In this document: positions 48,376-59,255 of the stretch, piece by piece
How positions within the stretch are numbered: the stretch's first letter is position 1
Layout of the letters: the number at the start of each line of letters is the position of its first letter
Source: Erythroxylum novogranatense
Lineage: Eukaryota > Streptophyta > Magnoliopsida > Malpighiales > Erythroxylaceae
DNA length: 64,000 bases
Direction: 5' to 3'
Assembly: GCA_029891385.1 (NCBI GenBank)
Contig: CM057234.1
Location: forward strand, 24,600,350-24,664,349
Translations under genes and position numbers: made by a program
The notes under the pieces: model-generated
Databases searched by the model: none
Seen by the model: the letters and a program-made list of their open reading frames with translations, nothing else
Told to the model about the DNA's origin: nothing

Positions 48376-48590
48376 GCATGTGTTAGTCGACTGGTGCATG
48401 TGTTAGTCGACTGGTGCATGTGCTAGTCGACTGGTGCATGTGTTAGTCGACTACTTTTGACTACTGTGCACGAGCTAGTCGACTGGTGCATATGCTAGTC
48501 GACTACTTTTGACTACTGTGCACGAGCTAATCGACTGGTGCATGTGCTAATGACTCATCGCACGTGTTAGTCGACTACTTTTGGCATGCT
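48376..48590. repeat. TAGTCGACTGG minisatellite in the Copia 3 leader
   Basis: About nine units of 20-50 bp with the core TAGTCGACTGGTGCATGTG or TAGTCGACTACTTTTGAC. Each has the GTCGAC palindrome. Order alternates between short units and a longer unit with CTACTGTGCACGAG. Confidence 0.9.
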
Positions 48591-49684
48591 CTAATCGGCT
48601 AATTTCTCAATCCGTGTAGTTCAAATTCACAATACCAAGTGTAATATACTTTACTTTGATGTGCCAATGAAACACTTTCATTGTATCATGCTTACCATAT
48701 ATAGTTATACTATACATGAAAAACTTGAAATCGATGAATACACTACTATTCATTTAGATTTTCAAATAATTTTACGAATATCAAACTATCACCCTAAGTA
48801 TCTCTAGGTAATCTACACTTTATCAAGACTACTTCGGCACTGGTCACAAAATTGTGACGGCCAAAACAATCAAGACAACGAAATACACTAACGAGACGCT
48901 AATGTGACATATTTGACATTCGAAAATTTTTGGAAACCCAATTTCAAGAAAATCAATTTGGCAAGCATACAACATCAATGTAACATATTTTTTAATCACA
49001 TTAAAAATGATTCAAGGCATTGGAACTGAGAAATATACAATCAATTATTCCAAACAAAACAGCTCCAACAACTTTCTCAAAACTGTCAAGCTCTGTCTTT
49101 TGCTTGAAAAACTCATTGAAACAATTTCAATAAATTTTGATAAAATTACAGAGGTTACAACATGTTCACAACATGCTCCATGAATTGTTTCAGGATTTAT
49201 TTCCAACAAAAACTCAACCAACCTTAGCATTAAATCCAATGTAGAATCTGTGTTCCTCAACACAGTTATTCCTAGCAGCACACAATAAATTCTCAAATAA
49301 ATAGTAAATCACCTCGAAAACATTTTTCCATCCTCATAGACATTAATAAACATCTTAGAGACATGTCGGTGAAAGAAAATCTGAAAACAAAATTTTATAC
49401 AATTTATTCTCGAATTTATAAGCATGCCTGTTCAAGGAATGTGCACAAACACAGCAACCAGAACATTAGGGAATAAATTAGCAAAACCATATCAAATCAC
49501 ATTGATAAATTCTGGCCTTCCACAGATATATTCAACAACATCTTATGAGCACATATGGGCAAAAAAATTTCGAAAACTATATTTCTATACTGATTTCGAA
49601 ATTAACATAGTTAACATGCATCATCGTCACAAGCAATAGGCAGCTCCGACCTTGTTATGATTTCTTCGTTATATACGACACAAG

Positions 49685-49698
49685 TGGCTCTGATATCA
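49685..49698 (-). other. Primer binding site, Copia 3
   Basis: On minus TGATATCAGAGCCA, one change from the initiator-methionine tRNA complement TGGTATCAGAGCCA, directly after the 5' LTR. Confidence 0.85.
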
Positions 49699-49699
49699 C

Positions 49700-50187
49700 T
49701 GTAGGAAAATCCCGGTGTGTGCATCACATGCACACCGTGCGGAAAACAAAAATTTTTATTCCGGGACCTTCCCAAAAGCCAGGATCCATGTGTCTATATA
49801 ACAAACTCAAACCATAACGGCCAAAGGAGACCGTCTCTAACGGTATCCACGCAGAGATCGAAGAACCTAACCGGGGCAAACTCTTTAACTCGGGAATAGC
49901 TAGAACAAAGTAAAGACTGCTAGATCTTACCTTTGTTCTTGGAGAGCTATGGAGAAACGATGAAGAGGAGAAGCTTGGAGAGTGATGATCGATTATCATA
50001 TATAAGAAAGCTTTTGATTTTCCTTCTTATAACCCACGACCATCCTCTTCTTTCAACTTTTTCCACTTGTCTTTTAACTTTTAAAGACATTTAATGCAAA
50101 AGATGAATAACCTTCCACGTTAGTCATGATATATATGTATATATATATAATAAATTGAAATAAGTGTTCTCCTCTCTTTCTTCCACG

Positions 50188-50244
<57 letters not shown>

Positions 50245-51531
50245 TAATTCTGTAATTAATTAATAATATATATATGTATATAACTGCTGAAGCAGTCCAG
50301 TCATACTGGGGTCGGTCATACCGGCCTATCGGGTCCCGGTATGGAAAAAATCACCGGAAATCTTTTTCAGCAATATCGATATCGCGATCTCATCGGGACA
50401 TATCTCGATCTCATCGGGATCCATTTAATCCTATTGCTCTCCATTTATTGGATCTCTCGCCCAAGACTATTTTATTAATTCTCCGAATCACTCTTATGCG
50501 TGTGACCCATTAGATTCCGGTTATGTTGGCCCTTATATTAACACTTAATCTGAAAGCAAGTCATGAGCGGTATCTAGCAACACATCATGACCCCAATTGA
50601 CCGGAAAGTAATTGGTTTGACGAATGAACATATATTCATCATGAACCATATCACGAACCTTTCCATAGACAATTACTGTTCAATTCGTCCTTTCACCATG
50701 CTATACCCTATTTGGTTATGAGTATGGGCAAAGTGTTAACTCTTACTAGACTGACTACGTCAAATCTAGTCCAAGTGATATCAGTTTTTGTCCTGGGACT
50801 CATTACTTTATATGTCACTGAAGACACTCTTCATGACATACGTACTCCGACCAGAGATTTCCAAGTAATGACCCTGACAAGAGTCATCTTCTGCTATCAC
50901 AGAAGTGGTGAATCCTTTATTGGCTACTCAATTACCTTCGAATACCTCAAGCTGTACCCAATCACCACCCTATGAGCGACCTGTGTAAGGTAACAAGGAA
51001 TGGAGTCAAAGCACATAATCAGTATCCAAGATGTCCTTGAGTACCTCAAGTCTAAGGATACTTGCACCATTGCTATGATGAGATTATCACTGACATTAGA
51101 ATAGGATATCCATGTGATGATCTCATAGCAGGTCATCCAATGTACTTACTACCTCTAGTAAGCATTCACATCTCAACCCTAAATATCTCATATTTACGCT
51201 TCGATATCCATCGCTTGATCAAATCAAGGAGCTTGAGATGCTAGTCTCTCCGGATTACCGATGTCCAGCCAAGAATCCTACGACTAGGATAATTTAGATA
51301 CTGACATAATTGCACATGATAGGAATCTCAGTAGTGTGATCACATCACAATTTCCTTCATGCTATGTCATGTACCATGGACTTCATTAATTTGCTTATTA
51401 ATCAATATCAGTTCATAAATAATGAACATCAAATTAATGAAATATGCATTTCTTTATTTATTCATAAAGTCTGTACACAACTTTGTACAAAATGCGCTAA
51501 AGGCGATTGCCTTTAGGGCACTACTCTAACA
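49700..51531 (-). repeat. 5' LTR of Copia 3
   Basis: 1832 bp, TG at 49700 and CA at 51530-51531. Shows many substitutions and small indels against 41730-43705. Confidence 0.9.
50191..50245. repeat. (CA)n(TA)n microsatellite in the 5' LTR
   Basis: A CA run of about 22 units then a few TA units, single here but doubled in the 3' LTR. Confidence 0.95.
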
Positions 51532-52128
51532 GCTCCTGGCACTCCTGTCAGGCATTGGAGTATTAGTACCACCTCCCTTCTTGAACTGCTCTCTTCCTTT
51601 TCTCTTTCTGTTCACTGCACTCTTGATGTCCTCTATGTTCTCCACCCTCAATGATGCCTCAACCAACTGCTGAAAGTCACAAAAATTCTGCACTATCACT
51701 TTCTCTCTGATGGCCAAGTGCAGATCTGACTCAAACTGACGACATCTAGCAGCCTCACTCAGCATCAGATCCAAAGCATACCTCGCCAACTGAGTGAACC
51801 GACGCTCATACTCACTAACCGTCATCTCCAACTGAGTAAGACTGAGGAACTCCCTCTGCTTCTGCTAAATGTATACCTCAGACAGATATTTCTTCCTGAA
51901 AGCAGCAAGGAAGTCCTGCCATGCCATCCCTACTGGTCTCATCTGACTCCCTGGCACAGTCTCCCACCAATGCAGAGCATCTCCCTGAAGCAAACTTGCA
52001 GCATACACAACCCTCTCATCATCCTCACATTCCATCTGATCCAACACTCTCTCTGTCTTTCTCAGCCAGGTCTCAACTTCCTCAGGATCAGTGGTCCCAT
52101 AGAAGTCCACTGCTTCATACTTCCTCAG
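51532..52128 (-). pseudogene. Gypsy gag remnant
   Basis: Minus-strand frame: AVDFYGTTDPEEVETWLRK, then VLDQMECEDDERVVYA, LLQGDALHWWETV, WQDFLAAFRKKYL, EFLSLTQLEMTVSEYERRF and ARCRQFESDLHLAI. This is the retrotransposon gag (capsid) fold typical of chromoviral Tekay/Del elements: LQG-A--WW, F---F---Y and V-EYE-RF. A TAG stop at about 51864 splits it. The N-terminal end is fused to LTR sequence at a GGATC microhomology (52129-52133), and the C-terminal end is cut at 51532 by Copia 3. Confidence 0.85.
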
Positions 52129-52749
52129 GATCGTGGCCTCAAGAGGGCAGCCGAAAAAGGCTATACGTCGACGTGCACGTGACTAATGATCCGTTACTCT
52201 CTCACCCAAACAAAGTACATAACAATTCGTTTCATGCTCGAAACATTTTATCAAAGCTTTCATACTTTTCATTCTTACACAATGCCATAATGCCCATCAA
52301 GGCAATACATAATCATGATCACAATGTATTTGCAATATTTCACATAATTCAACACAAGCAGTGTCACACACATGCAAGCAAGCATACACATATTGCCCAT
52401 ACACACAACAACCATAAATATATTACCCACCTAATATCGCTTGAGTATCCGACTCACTGTTGTCCTTCATCTTGCGATTGGATCAGGTCGGCTTGGTTTC
52501 CTATAACAAACTAAGTTCCCATTCAAACAATATTCAAAGGAAATAGTCAAAAAGCTTGAAAAGTAAAAGCGCTAGCATTAAAGTCTACATTCGACTTCCA
52601 TCAAAATTCCTAAACCCTTAGAGGCTAATTCCCAACTTCCCTTCTTCATAAAACTTGTAGCCCTTTATTTCTAGTTCACAACGAATCTGAAATCACCTCA
52701 ATTGGACATCTACACCAAAAGATATGCCCAAAAATCTCTTTCGAAAAAA

Positions 52750-52950
52750 CTGGGGGCTCGCCGAGGAGAAACCCTTCGCCGCGACGGCGCGGCGTGCACG
52801 CAAGTGTGTGTCGCGGCATGCACCATTTCTCGCACATCGTGACGTGCTGTTTAACGTACATCACGGCGAACCCTTCCTCACATGTCGCGACGAACTCGCA
52901 CGTCGCGGTGTGTTCATACGCACGTCGCGGTGTGTTCATACTCCGAACCT
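52750..52950. repeat. GC-rich CACGTCGCGG array in LTR D
   Basis: Repeats of the ACGTCGCGRYG type, the counterpart of 41575-41729 with extra units at 52900-52940. Confidence 0.85.
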
Positions 52951-53382
52951 GATTTTCCAGCATTTTTCTAACCTCAATCCTTCCCTTTTTCAAATGCAAC
53001 ACACCTAAACCTTGATTCAAGTCCTATGCTACATTTCTAACCCATTAACAACTTAAAAACAGGCACAAAATCATCAACCTAAAGAAATCTATCCATTTTT
53101 GCCTTTAAACCCCAAACCACCGATTCTAACACATTCAATCCATCTTAGAGCTTAATCTAACCACAATACAATGGAATGAACTCAAACTTACCAGGAAATT
53201 GCTTCAAATCTTTCAAAAATCACAAGGATCGAAAACTCAAATTTTCTCTTCTTTTCTTCCTCACCCTACGACATTCTCTCCCTCTTCTTCTCTTTTCCTC
53301 TTCTTTTCCTTCTCTTCTAATTCTTTCTTTTAAACCTAAAGGAATGGACAAAGACCAAAATACCCTCTTAGCCAAGCCTTAA

Positions 53383-56280
53383 TGTAGCATCCCACTCCCG
53401 CAAGACCCGAACCCGATATCAATGGTGATATCCGAGCCCGTGCCTCATGAGGGTGGTATGCTAGAGTAGTTAAAACTATTCAAAACTCAGTAAGACATTT
53501 TTTTCTAGAAAATAATCGCATGTGCGGAAATCAATAAACAACTTGAGCCCACTCTTATATAAAAATATTTCGATCAAAACACAATTCCAGTAATCACATT
53601 ACAATCATAACATTTATCAAATAGGGACCCTCTGAAATAACAGTACTATTTTGTAGAAATTGCATAAATACAAATCTTATACAAAAACATAATAACACTA
53701 ATGCAGACGTGAACTGATCCCGACCTCGAACTCTGACTTGCTTTCAGAAATCATATTCCCGTTTGACCAACGGGGTACTCTTCAAGTCCTGAAAAATATT
53801 TGCAATGTTGGGTGAGTTTGCCAACTCAGTGAGAAACCATCATCGATGGCTCACTCATCTCATGCATATTCACACAATTCACAGAATATCACATATTATC
53901 ACTTTCAGAAATATCACATGTGCTGTCATTTCACAATTATAGGCATTTCACCTTTCACACAATCCACATTTAATCATTCATATATGCAATGCACATGTGA
54001 CACTTTTCATTTATTACGTTGTTGTGACCGTGCGCCTGAACTGTCCCAGTGACGGGTACATTGCATTGAGCCTGAATGCCCTGATACGTTGAGTCAGTGG
54101 CTCTGAAATACATTGGGACGAAGCCCTGTGCGTTGAGCTTAAAGCTCTGAAATACGTTGGCTGCTCCGATCACAACTGCCATTATCTGTTCATGCCTTTA
54201 TGCATGAATGCACATGTCCCAATTTACATTTACAATTAGTTACATTTTATTGTCCAATTCCCATTTCTTCATATCTTTAGTCCGGTATTTCAATCATAAT
54301 CATTTTCACAATTTATTTCATTGAAGCATTCACAAACAGTACACACAATTAGCACTTCGATATCACATTCCAATACTTCGGACACCCGTGGTCCGAAATC
54401 AATCATAAGCAAACACATATAACCCTCCATTAACTCCACATGGCATAAGTGTGTAATATTAAACACATATAGGTTGAGAAACCAACTAGGTTACTCACCT
54501 GCGCTTCCGAGCTATTGCCTGGAAGTCTCAGCATTGTCCGTGGAATAACGATCCAACGGTGCCTCTAAACAATCAAATAGTCATTCATTACTAAATGCAC
54601 AATCAGAATAATTCAATGATGCATATGTCTGAAATAAAAGATGTACGATGCCTATTCATGACCTTCCCGGAACTAATTCCCAATTTTCACTTTCTGTTGA
54701 CAAACCTAACCTTTCACTCAATTGATCAATAACGACTCATTTCATTTCAATGACCTATTACGGAATTCCACTAATTCCAATTTTAACATTCAGTCAATTT
54801 ACCAAGTCATACTCATTTGGATATTCTCAAGAAAACCTCAAAATCAGTGTCACTATTCTCTAGATCAAAATTCACCCTTTAAACTCAGTTTCTAAAATCC
54901 CAATAGCATTTCCTTAAATTCAGAATTATCACAATTATACTTCAATTATCATGAAACAATCCTTAGGTTACAATAGAAAACCATATTCAACTTTCTTTCA
55001 ATACCACAATTGTAGACCTCTTTCTCTAGATCATAACGAATCAAACATCACTTCATTTGAAGGTCTACACCATTAGTTATGCCCCAAAAATCAAACTAAA
55101 TCAAATCAGAAAAGTATCCCTCGCCGCAACCAAGGAACGCTCGCCGCGGCGTCTGAAATCACTCGCCGCGGCGAACAACTTCTTCGAGCTCGCCGCGACA
55201 TATAAGGAAGGGCTCGTCGCAGCATAGATTTGTACGCTCGACGCGACGTATATCCATGCTCACCACGGCGAGTGACTATTTGCTCGTCGCGACGAGGCCC
55301 ATCAGCACACGTCGCGACGTGCGCGGCTCCGATCGTCTTCTCTGATGAATTTTTCCCATTTCTCTCACTAAAAACCTTCATAACTCACCCATAACTACCC
55401 CAACCTTTCACAATCAAACCCATGAATGCATTAACTAACAAATAACCAACATATAATCAATTTACTTACCAAATTAAGCTTTTAATCTCCAAACTGCCGA
55501 AAATCCTCCAGCCTTTTCCTCTTTTCTCTAACCCCACTGTGAGCTCTCAAAACTTCAAGAAATCTTCATCTTCTCTCAAGGTTAAGGCTGGCTTGCACAA
55601 AGAAGAAGAAGCAAGCAAAATCTCGAAGGGGGGGGGGGGGGCGGGAATCGAAATCATCGAAGGGAGAGGAGAAAGAATCGTGCCCTAGGAGGAAGGAGAA
55701 GTTTTTTGCCAAGTTTTCAAAAATAAGGTATTTAAAGGTTAAACAATTAAGCCTCTTGTCTTTTTCCTCACAATACGTTTAAATCTCTTTCTCTTTTCAG
55801 TTTCGTTCCCAATCCAATTCATCTCAAAATTTCAATGGCTCGACATATTAATCCCTAAAATCACAAATCTAATTTTTTCCATAGCCATTGGATAGTTATT
55901 CAATACTATACAGTCAATCAGTCCGTTACTCGGAAGATTTTTCGGTCCGAACTTTTTCTCCCGAATTTCCAGAAAAATTTCTAAAGGTCATTATCAACTG
56001 ACGGTAACTCTAAAACATTTCCAATTTAACTATTCAGACCCAAATATTTCATAATTTTCAATAAATCATAAATCATATCATTTTCACAAATCCCATCATA
56101 ATCACAAATAATTGTCGGAAAAATATCATGAATGCATATACCTACATGTGCATGTGCCAATTGACTCATTTCTCTAAAATTAGAGGTCAAAATAAATGTT
56201 CAATTCAAAATATGCAATGCAAATTACTAGCCTGTCCTAATTGACCAATTTATCCTTCACATCGGGGATGAGATGTTACA
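53383..56280 (-). mobile_element. Solo LTR E (2898 bp), TSD CTTAA, inside LTR D
   Basis: Starts TGTAGCATCCCACTCCC and ends GGGATGAGATGTTACA, with CTTAA at 53378-53382 and 56281-56285. Related to LTR F (1-1814) in opposite orientation. Presumed sense strand minus: TTTAAATA at about 55736, a leader with a 14-base C run (G run on plus at 55628-55641), donor TTG|GTAAGT at 55469, acceptor TGTTTAG at 54565, micro-exon 54564-54499, donor CAG|GTGAGTAA at 54498, acceptor TTTTTCAG at 53799. Its CGCCGCGGCG array lies in the presumed first intron. Confidence 0.9.
55115..55330. repeat. CTCGCCGCGGCG array in LTR E
   Basis: About ten degenerate 20-26 bp units such as CTCGCCGCGGCG, CTCGTCGCGACG and CGTCGCGACG, CpG-dense, each with a self-complementary core. 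Confidence 0.9.
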
Positions 56281-56494
56281 CTTAACCTATCTAACTTAAG
56301 TGACCTTCCCAAAATGTCCTCATATATTTTTATCCTTTAATTCTCATTAAAACTACATTAACTCAACAAAACCTCAGTTATCCACTAATACTCCCAATTT
56401 AAACCAAACTAAACATAAACACATAATTAACACAATTCATGCTTAACGATATCAATAAGAAATAATAAAAAAGAATTCGGGATCCAACAAGATT

Positions 56495-59203
56495 ACTAGT
56501 AGTGATGCATTTTCATGAGACAGAAAGTGTCATTCTCTTAAGTCTAATTCAATTTTGTTTTGGTAAGTTAAAAAAAAAAGAACATAAACATTTTGGTCGA
56601 ACTGTCATCTATACCTCAAATTAATTCCTAAATTCCTGCAATTAACAAGTAAAATGTAGAGAAGTAGGAGTTGGTTCTATATGGAATTTTAATTTGCTAA
56701 TCAATACAAAATAAATTTCTTGAAAATGGGAGGGTTATGATAATGTGGAATTTTAAACAAAGAAAATAAATTGAATAATAAACTAAGATCAACAAAACAT
56801 ACCTTTGGTTATTGATATAAAATAATTAGCTCATCAATTATATATTCGATATGATATTAAATATATTTTTTCCTTAGGATTAGTTGATTAAAACATGTGA
56901 TTCAATTAAGCATTATTATTTAACAATCTTAAATACGATCTAAAATTTAATTAACAATAGATTTAAGAAAAGAAAGACCATTGAAGCAAAATAAGACAAC
57001 ATCCTGATTGCATTTAATCCAGTTGAATGTTTTTTTCTCTAAAAGTAATAATTTTGAAGCAACAAACTAAAACTTTTAATTGTACAATTAGTTAAAAGAA
57101 TTGAACTTTTACATATGCATACTTTAAACTAGCAAATTAGCACTTCAATTAATAAACTAATTGTGTGCATTAGAAATCAATCAAAAAACCATAAAATATA
57201 AGCATAGAAAAGCAATTCAATACATAAATAAATGAAACACTCTACATTAAGGCCTAATTATCTTCCAATCTTTAAAGTTCCAAAAGAATTTCTCTTCCTT
57301 TAACCACGACAGAAAATAAGCCAACAATGGTCATAGTACAACTATCTCATTTTAAAAAAGAAAACTTGCCTTAGCATACACTAAGGAGGAAAATTTTGTG
57401 AAAAGCTAGAAAAATGTAGAGAATACTCGAATGTTTTGCTCCTTTATTTTGTCTTTATTTATAGCCAATTAAATTCAATTTGAAAATCTTGTTGTTATGA
57501 TTCTTTGAATCTCATAAATCATATCTTTACTTATTTCCACCCAAATTTGGCCAAGATAAGGTTCAACTAATTTTTAATACATTTTTCTTTTGTGGTTTAA
57601 CTGCAATTTCTATTGAACGTGCTTAAACTTAAAATCATGCTATACAAAATAAAATGTTTTGTCAACCTAAATCTTTTTATTTCCCTTAATTAATGGTGAT
57701 ATTGTTCCTTTGTTTAAAACTTTCAAATTTGAATTAAGGAAAAGTCATTTTCTTATAAATATTAAATTTGAACATATTAAGATAAAATTATAGAAAATTT
57801 TAATGAAAAATTTAGGAAAATTTATATCATATCACATATTCGTGTTTTGACAAGTCCAAAGAAAGACGAAAGACAAACATTTCATGTGCTCATTTGTATA
57901 TTCTTCATCATACGACATAGTCCTTGAATTACTCAGGTATCGAATCGTGTCTTGACTTCGTGTTTCTAAAAAGAAATATGTTCTAACATATAAAAGTGTG
58001 TAAGATGATATTAATTTAAATATGAAATTGATTGGGTTAAATATGAAGATCGTTCAACAATTAGACCTGTGAAAATTGTTGATGCCGGCAGGTTGAATGC
58101 CAGTTACATCTTTTTCTGGGATTGAGCTCGACTTCTTAAGCGTTCTTATCAAACCAAACTCGAAGGGAAGAACTTATAGCTTGGCTTGACTTGATGTCAT
58201 ATTCAAATCTGAGTAATTAATTTGGAATGCTTTAATTGTTAGGTGATATGCTAGTAAATTTTGATGCCCATTAGGCTATTCTGCTATAACTGAAAGTTGC
58301 CTCTGATAATAAATGATCATGCCACAGGAAAAGGAAAACGAAGCTTCTGTCTATAAATTTTCATAGTGTAATGATTCTTACATAACAAGAAAAAAGAGAG
58401 AGCTTCTTTCCTTCTGATCACCAAACATCTTGTTTCTACTTCTTAGCATATCTGAACAAACAAATCAATGAATGGTTTCACCAAGTCCGATCCACGCGAC
58501 TATCTCTGAGAACACTGACTTATGCACATTTTGTTCCCTTTTATAGCAACCATACGCATGATCCTACAACAGTTTCATGCGATTGGAATCCATCTTATGA
58601 CACATTAAGTGCCACTCTTTTGTTTCTTTACTTGTGTAGCCAATCAAGTGACATGGTTCAAGCTGCAATGAAATGTGGACCCTGGTGATGAAATCAACAA
58701 CATCCTGTGGCTGAGAAGATAGTACTTACTCTGATCCTGGCAAAATGATGTTCTTCAATCACCAAGACCCTCTTAATGTTCACAAAATCAATATTCTGTC
58801 TAAGGTTTCATTAGCTTCTGATGCAAACCCTAAGGCCATTATTACCTTCCTTAGAGTATGTGACGTACGTGACCAAGTTCAATTGGAGACCAACTATTGA
58901 ATGGATAAAATTATTCTGATGAGGTTTTGGAGTAAAGTAAGTGAAAAAATGTCGAGCCATGAAAGTCTAGTCTAGATCTAACCTAATGCTCGTGTGAAAA
59001 GACGATGAAATCCTTGTGCGAAGTAAACAACAATGCTGCTACACTACTTGAATTTACGTGTACTTCTGGGATGTGGCTCCAAAATTTATTTCTTCGTCCC
59101 ATTTAAGACGCTGACCTTTCTTCTCTGCCCATCTCTCAATTTACATTTACAAATACTCCTCTCTCAGTCTCTCCATAAATTTGTCCCTCTCTACTGACTA
59201 TTG
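56495..59203. other. AT-rich unresolved DNA, Copia 2 tail and MYB upstream region
   Basis: The first bases continue Copia 2 after the Gypsy target duplication. Up to about 57840 the DNA is AT-rich and repeat-like without a recognisable protein. A segment at 57910-57960 resembles 31110-31160. From about 58050 it looks like ordinary promoter-proximal DNA. No gene was found. Confidence 0.5.
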
Positions 59204-59210
59204 TATAAAA
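59204..59210 (+). promoter_or_regulatory. Candidate TATA box of the MYB gene
   Basis: TATAAAA, 46 bases upstream of the start codon, after a CT-rich stretch (CTCTCTCAGTCTCTCC, 59159-59174). It would leave a leader of only about 15-25 nt, so the true start may lie further upstream. Confidence 0.35.
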
Positions 59211-59255
59211 AGCCAAAGCACCTACTTCCTTCTTCGCTGGTTTGGACTAGCAAAG

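Larger units (their letters stand above)
47640..49684 (-). other. Copia 3 leader with minisatellites, no ORF of note
   Basis: About 2 kb between primer binding site and gag. It holds a 90 bp tandem duplication and a TAGTCGACTGGTGCATGTG minisatellite (separate entries). No coding capacity recognised. Confidence 0.7.
41730..51531 (-). mobile_element. Copia element 3, near full length, no target duplication
   Basis: LTRs at 41730-43705 (3') and 49700-51531 (5'), both TGTAGGAAAATCCC at one end and CTACTCTAACA at the other. Primer binding site 49685-49698, polypurine tract 43706-43727, gag at 46836-47628 and pol at about 43730-46840, all on minus. The bases outside (GTTCA at 41725-41729, GCTCC at 51532-51536) do not match, and they lie in different parts of the host Gypsy element. 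Several stops break the frames. Confidence 0.9.
40266..56489 (-). mobile_element. Gypsy (Tekay/Del-like) element, rearranged, TSD AGATT
   Basis: Outer ends TGTTGGGTC (40266) and GGATCCAACA (56489) are flanked by AGATT at 40261-40265 and 56490-56494, so this 16.2 kb block is one insertion into Copia 2. Sense strand is minus, from its gag. Parts: 3' LTR fragment 40266-41729, gag remnant 51532-52128, 5' LTR in two pieces (52129-53382 and 56286-56489). The rest is later insertions: Copia 3 (41730-51531) and solo LTR E (53383-56280). Protease, RT, RNase H and integrase are gone. Confidence 0.85.
52129..56489 (-). repeat. 5' LTR (LTR D) of the Gypsy element, interrupted by solo LTR E
   Basis: Pieces 52129-53382 and 56286-56489. 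On minus: donor CCTG|GTAAGT at 53191, acceptor TTTGTTATAG at 52501, micro-exon 52500-52431, donor TTAG|GTGGGT at 52430. Its U5 end, primer binding site and gag start were deleted, joining LTR to gag at 52129. A GC-rich array (52750-52950) lies within the presumed first intron. Confidence 0.85.

Noticed and set aside
51921..52514. 197-codon plus-strand frame
   Set aside because: Antisense to Gypsy gag and running into LTR D, crossing the deletion junction at 52129.
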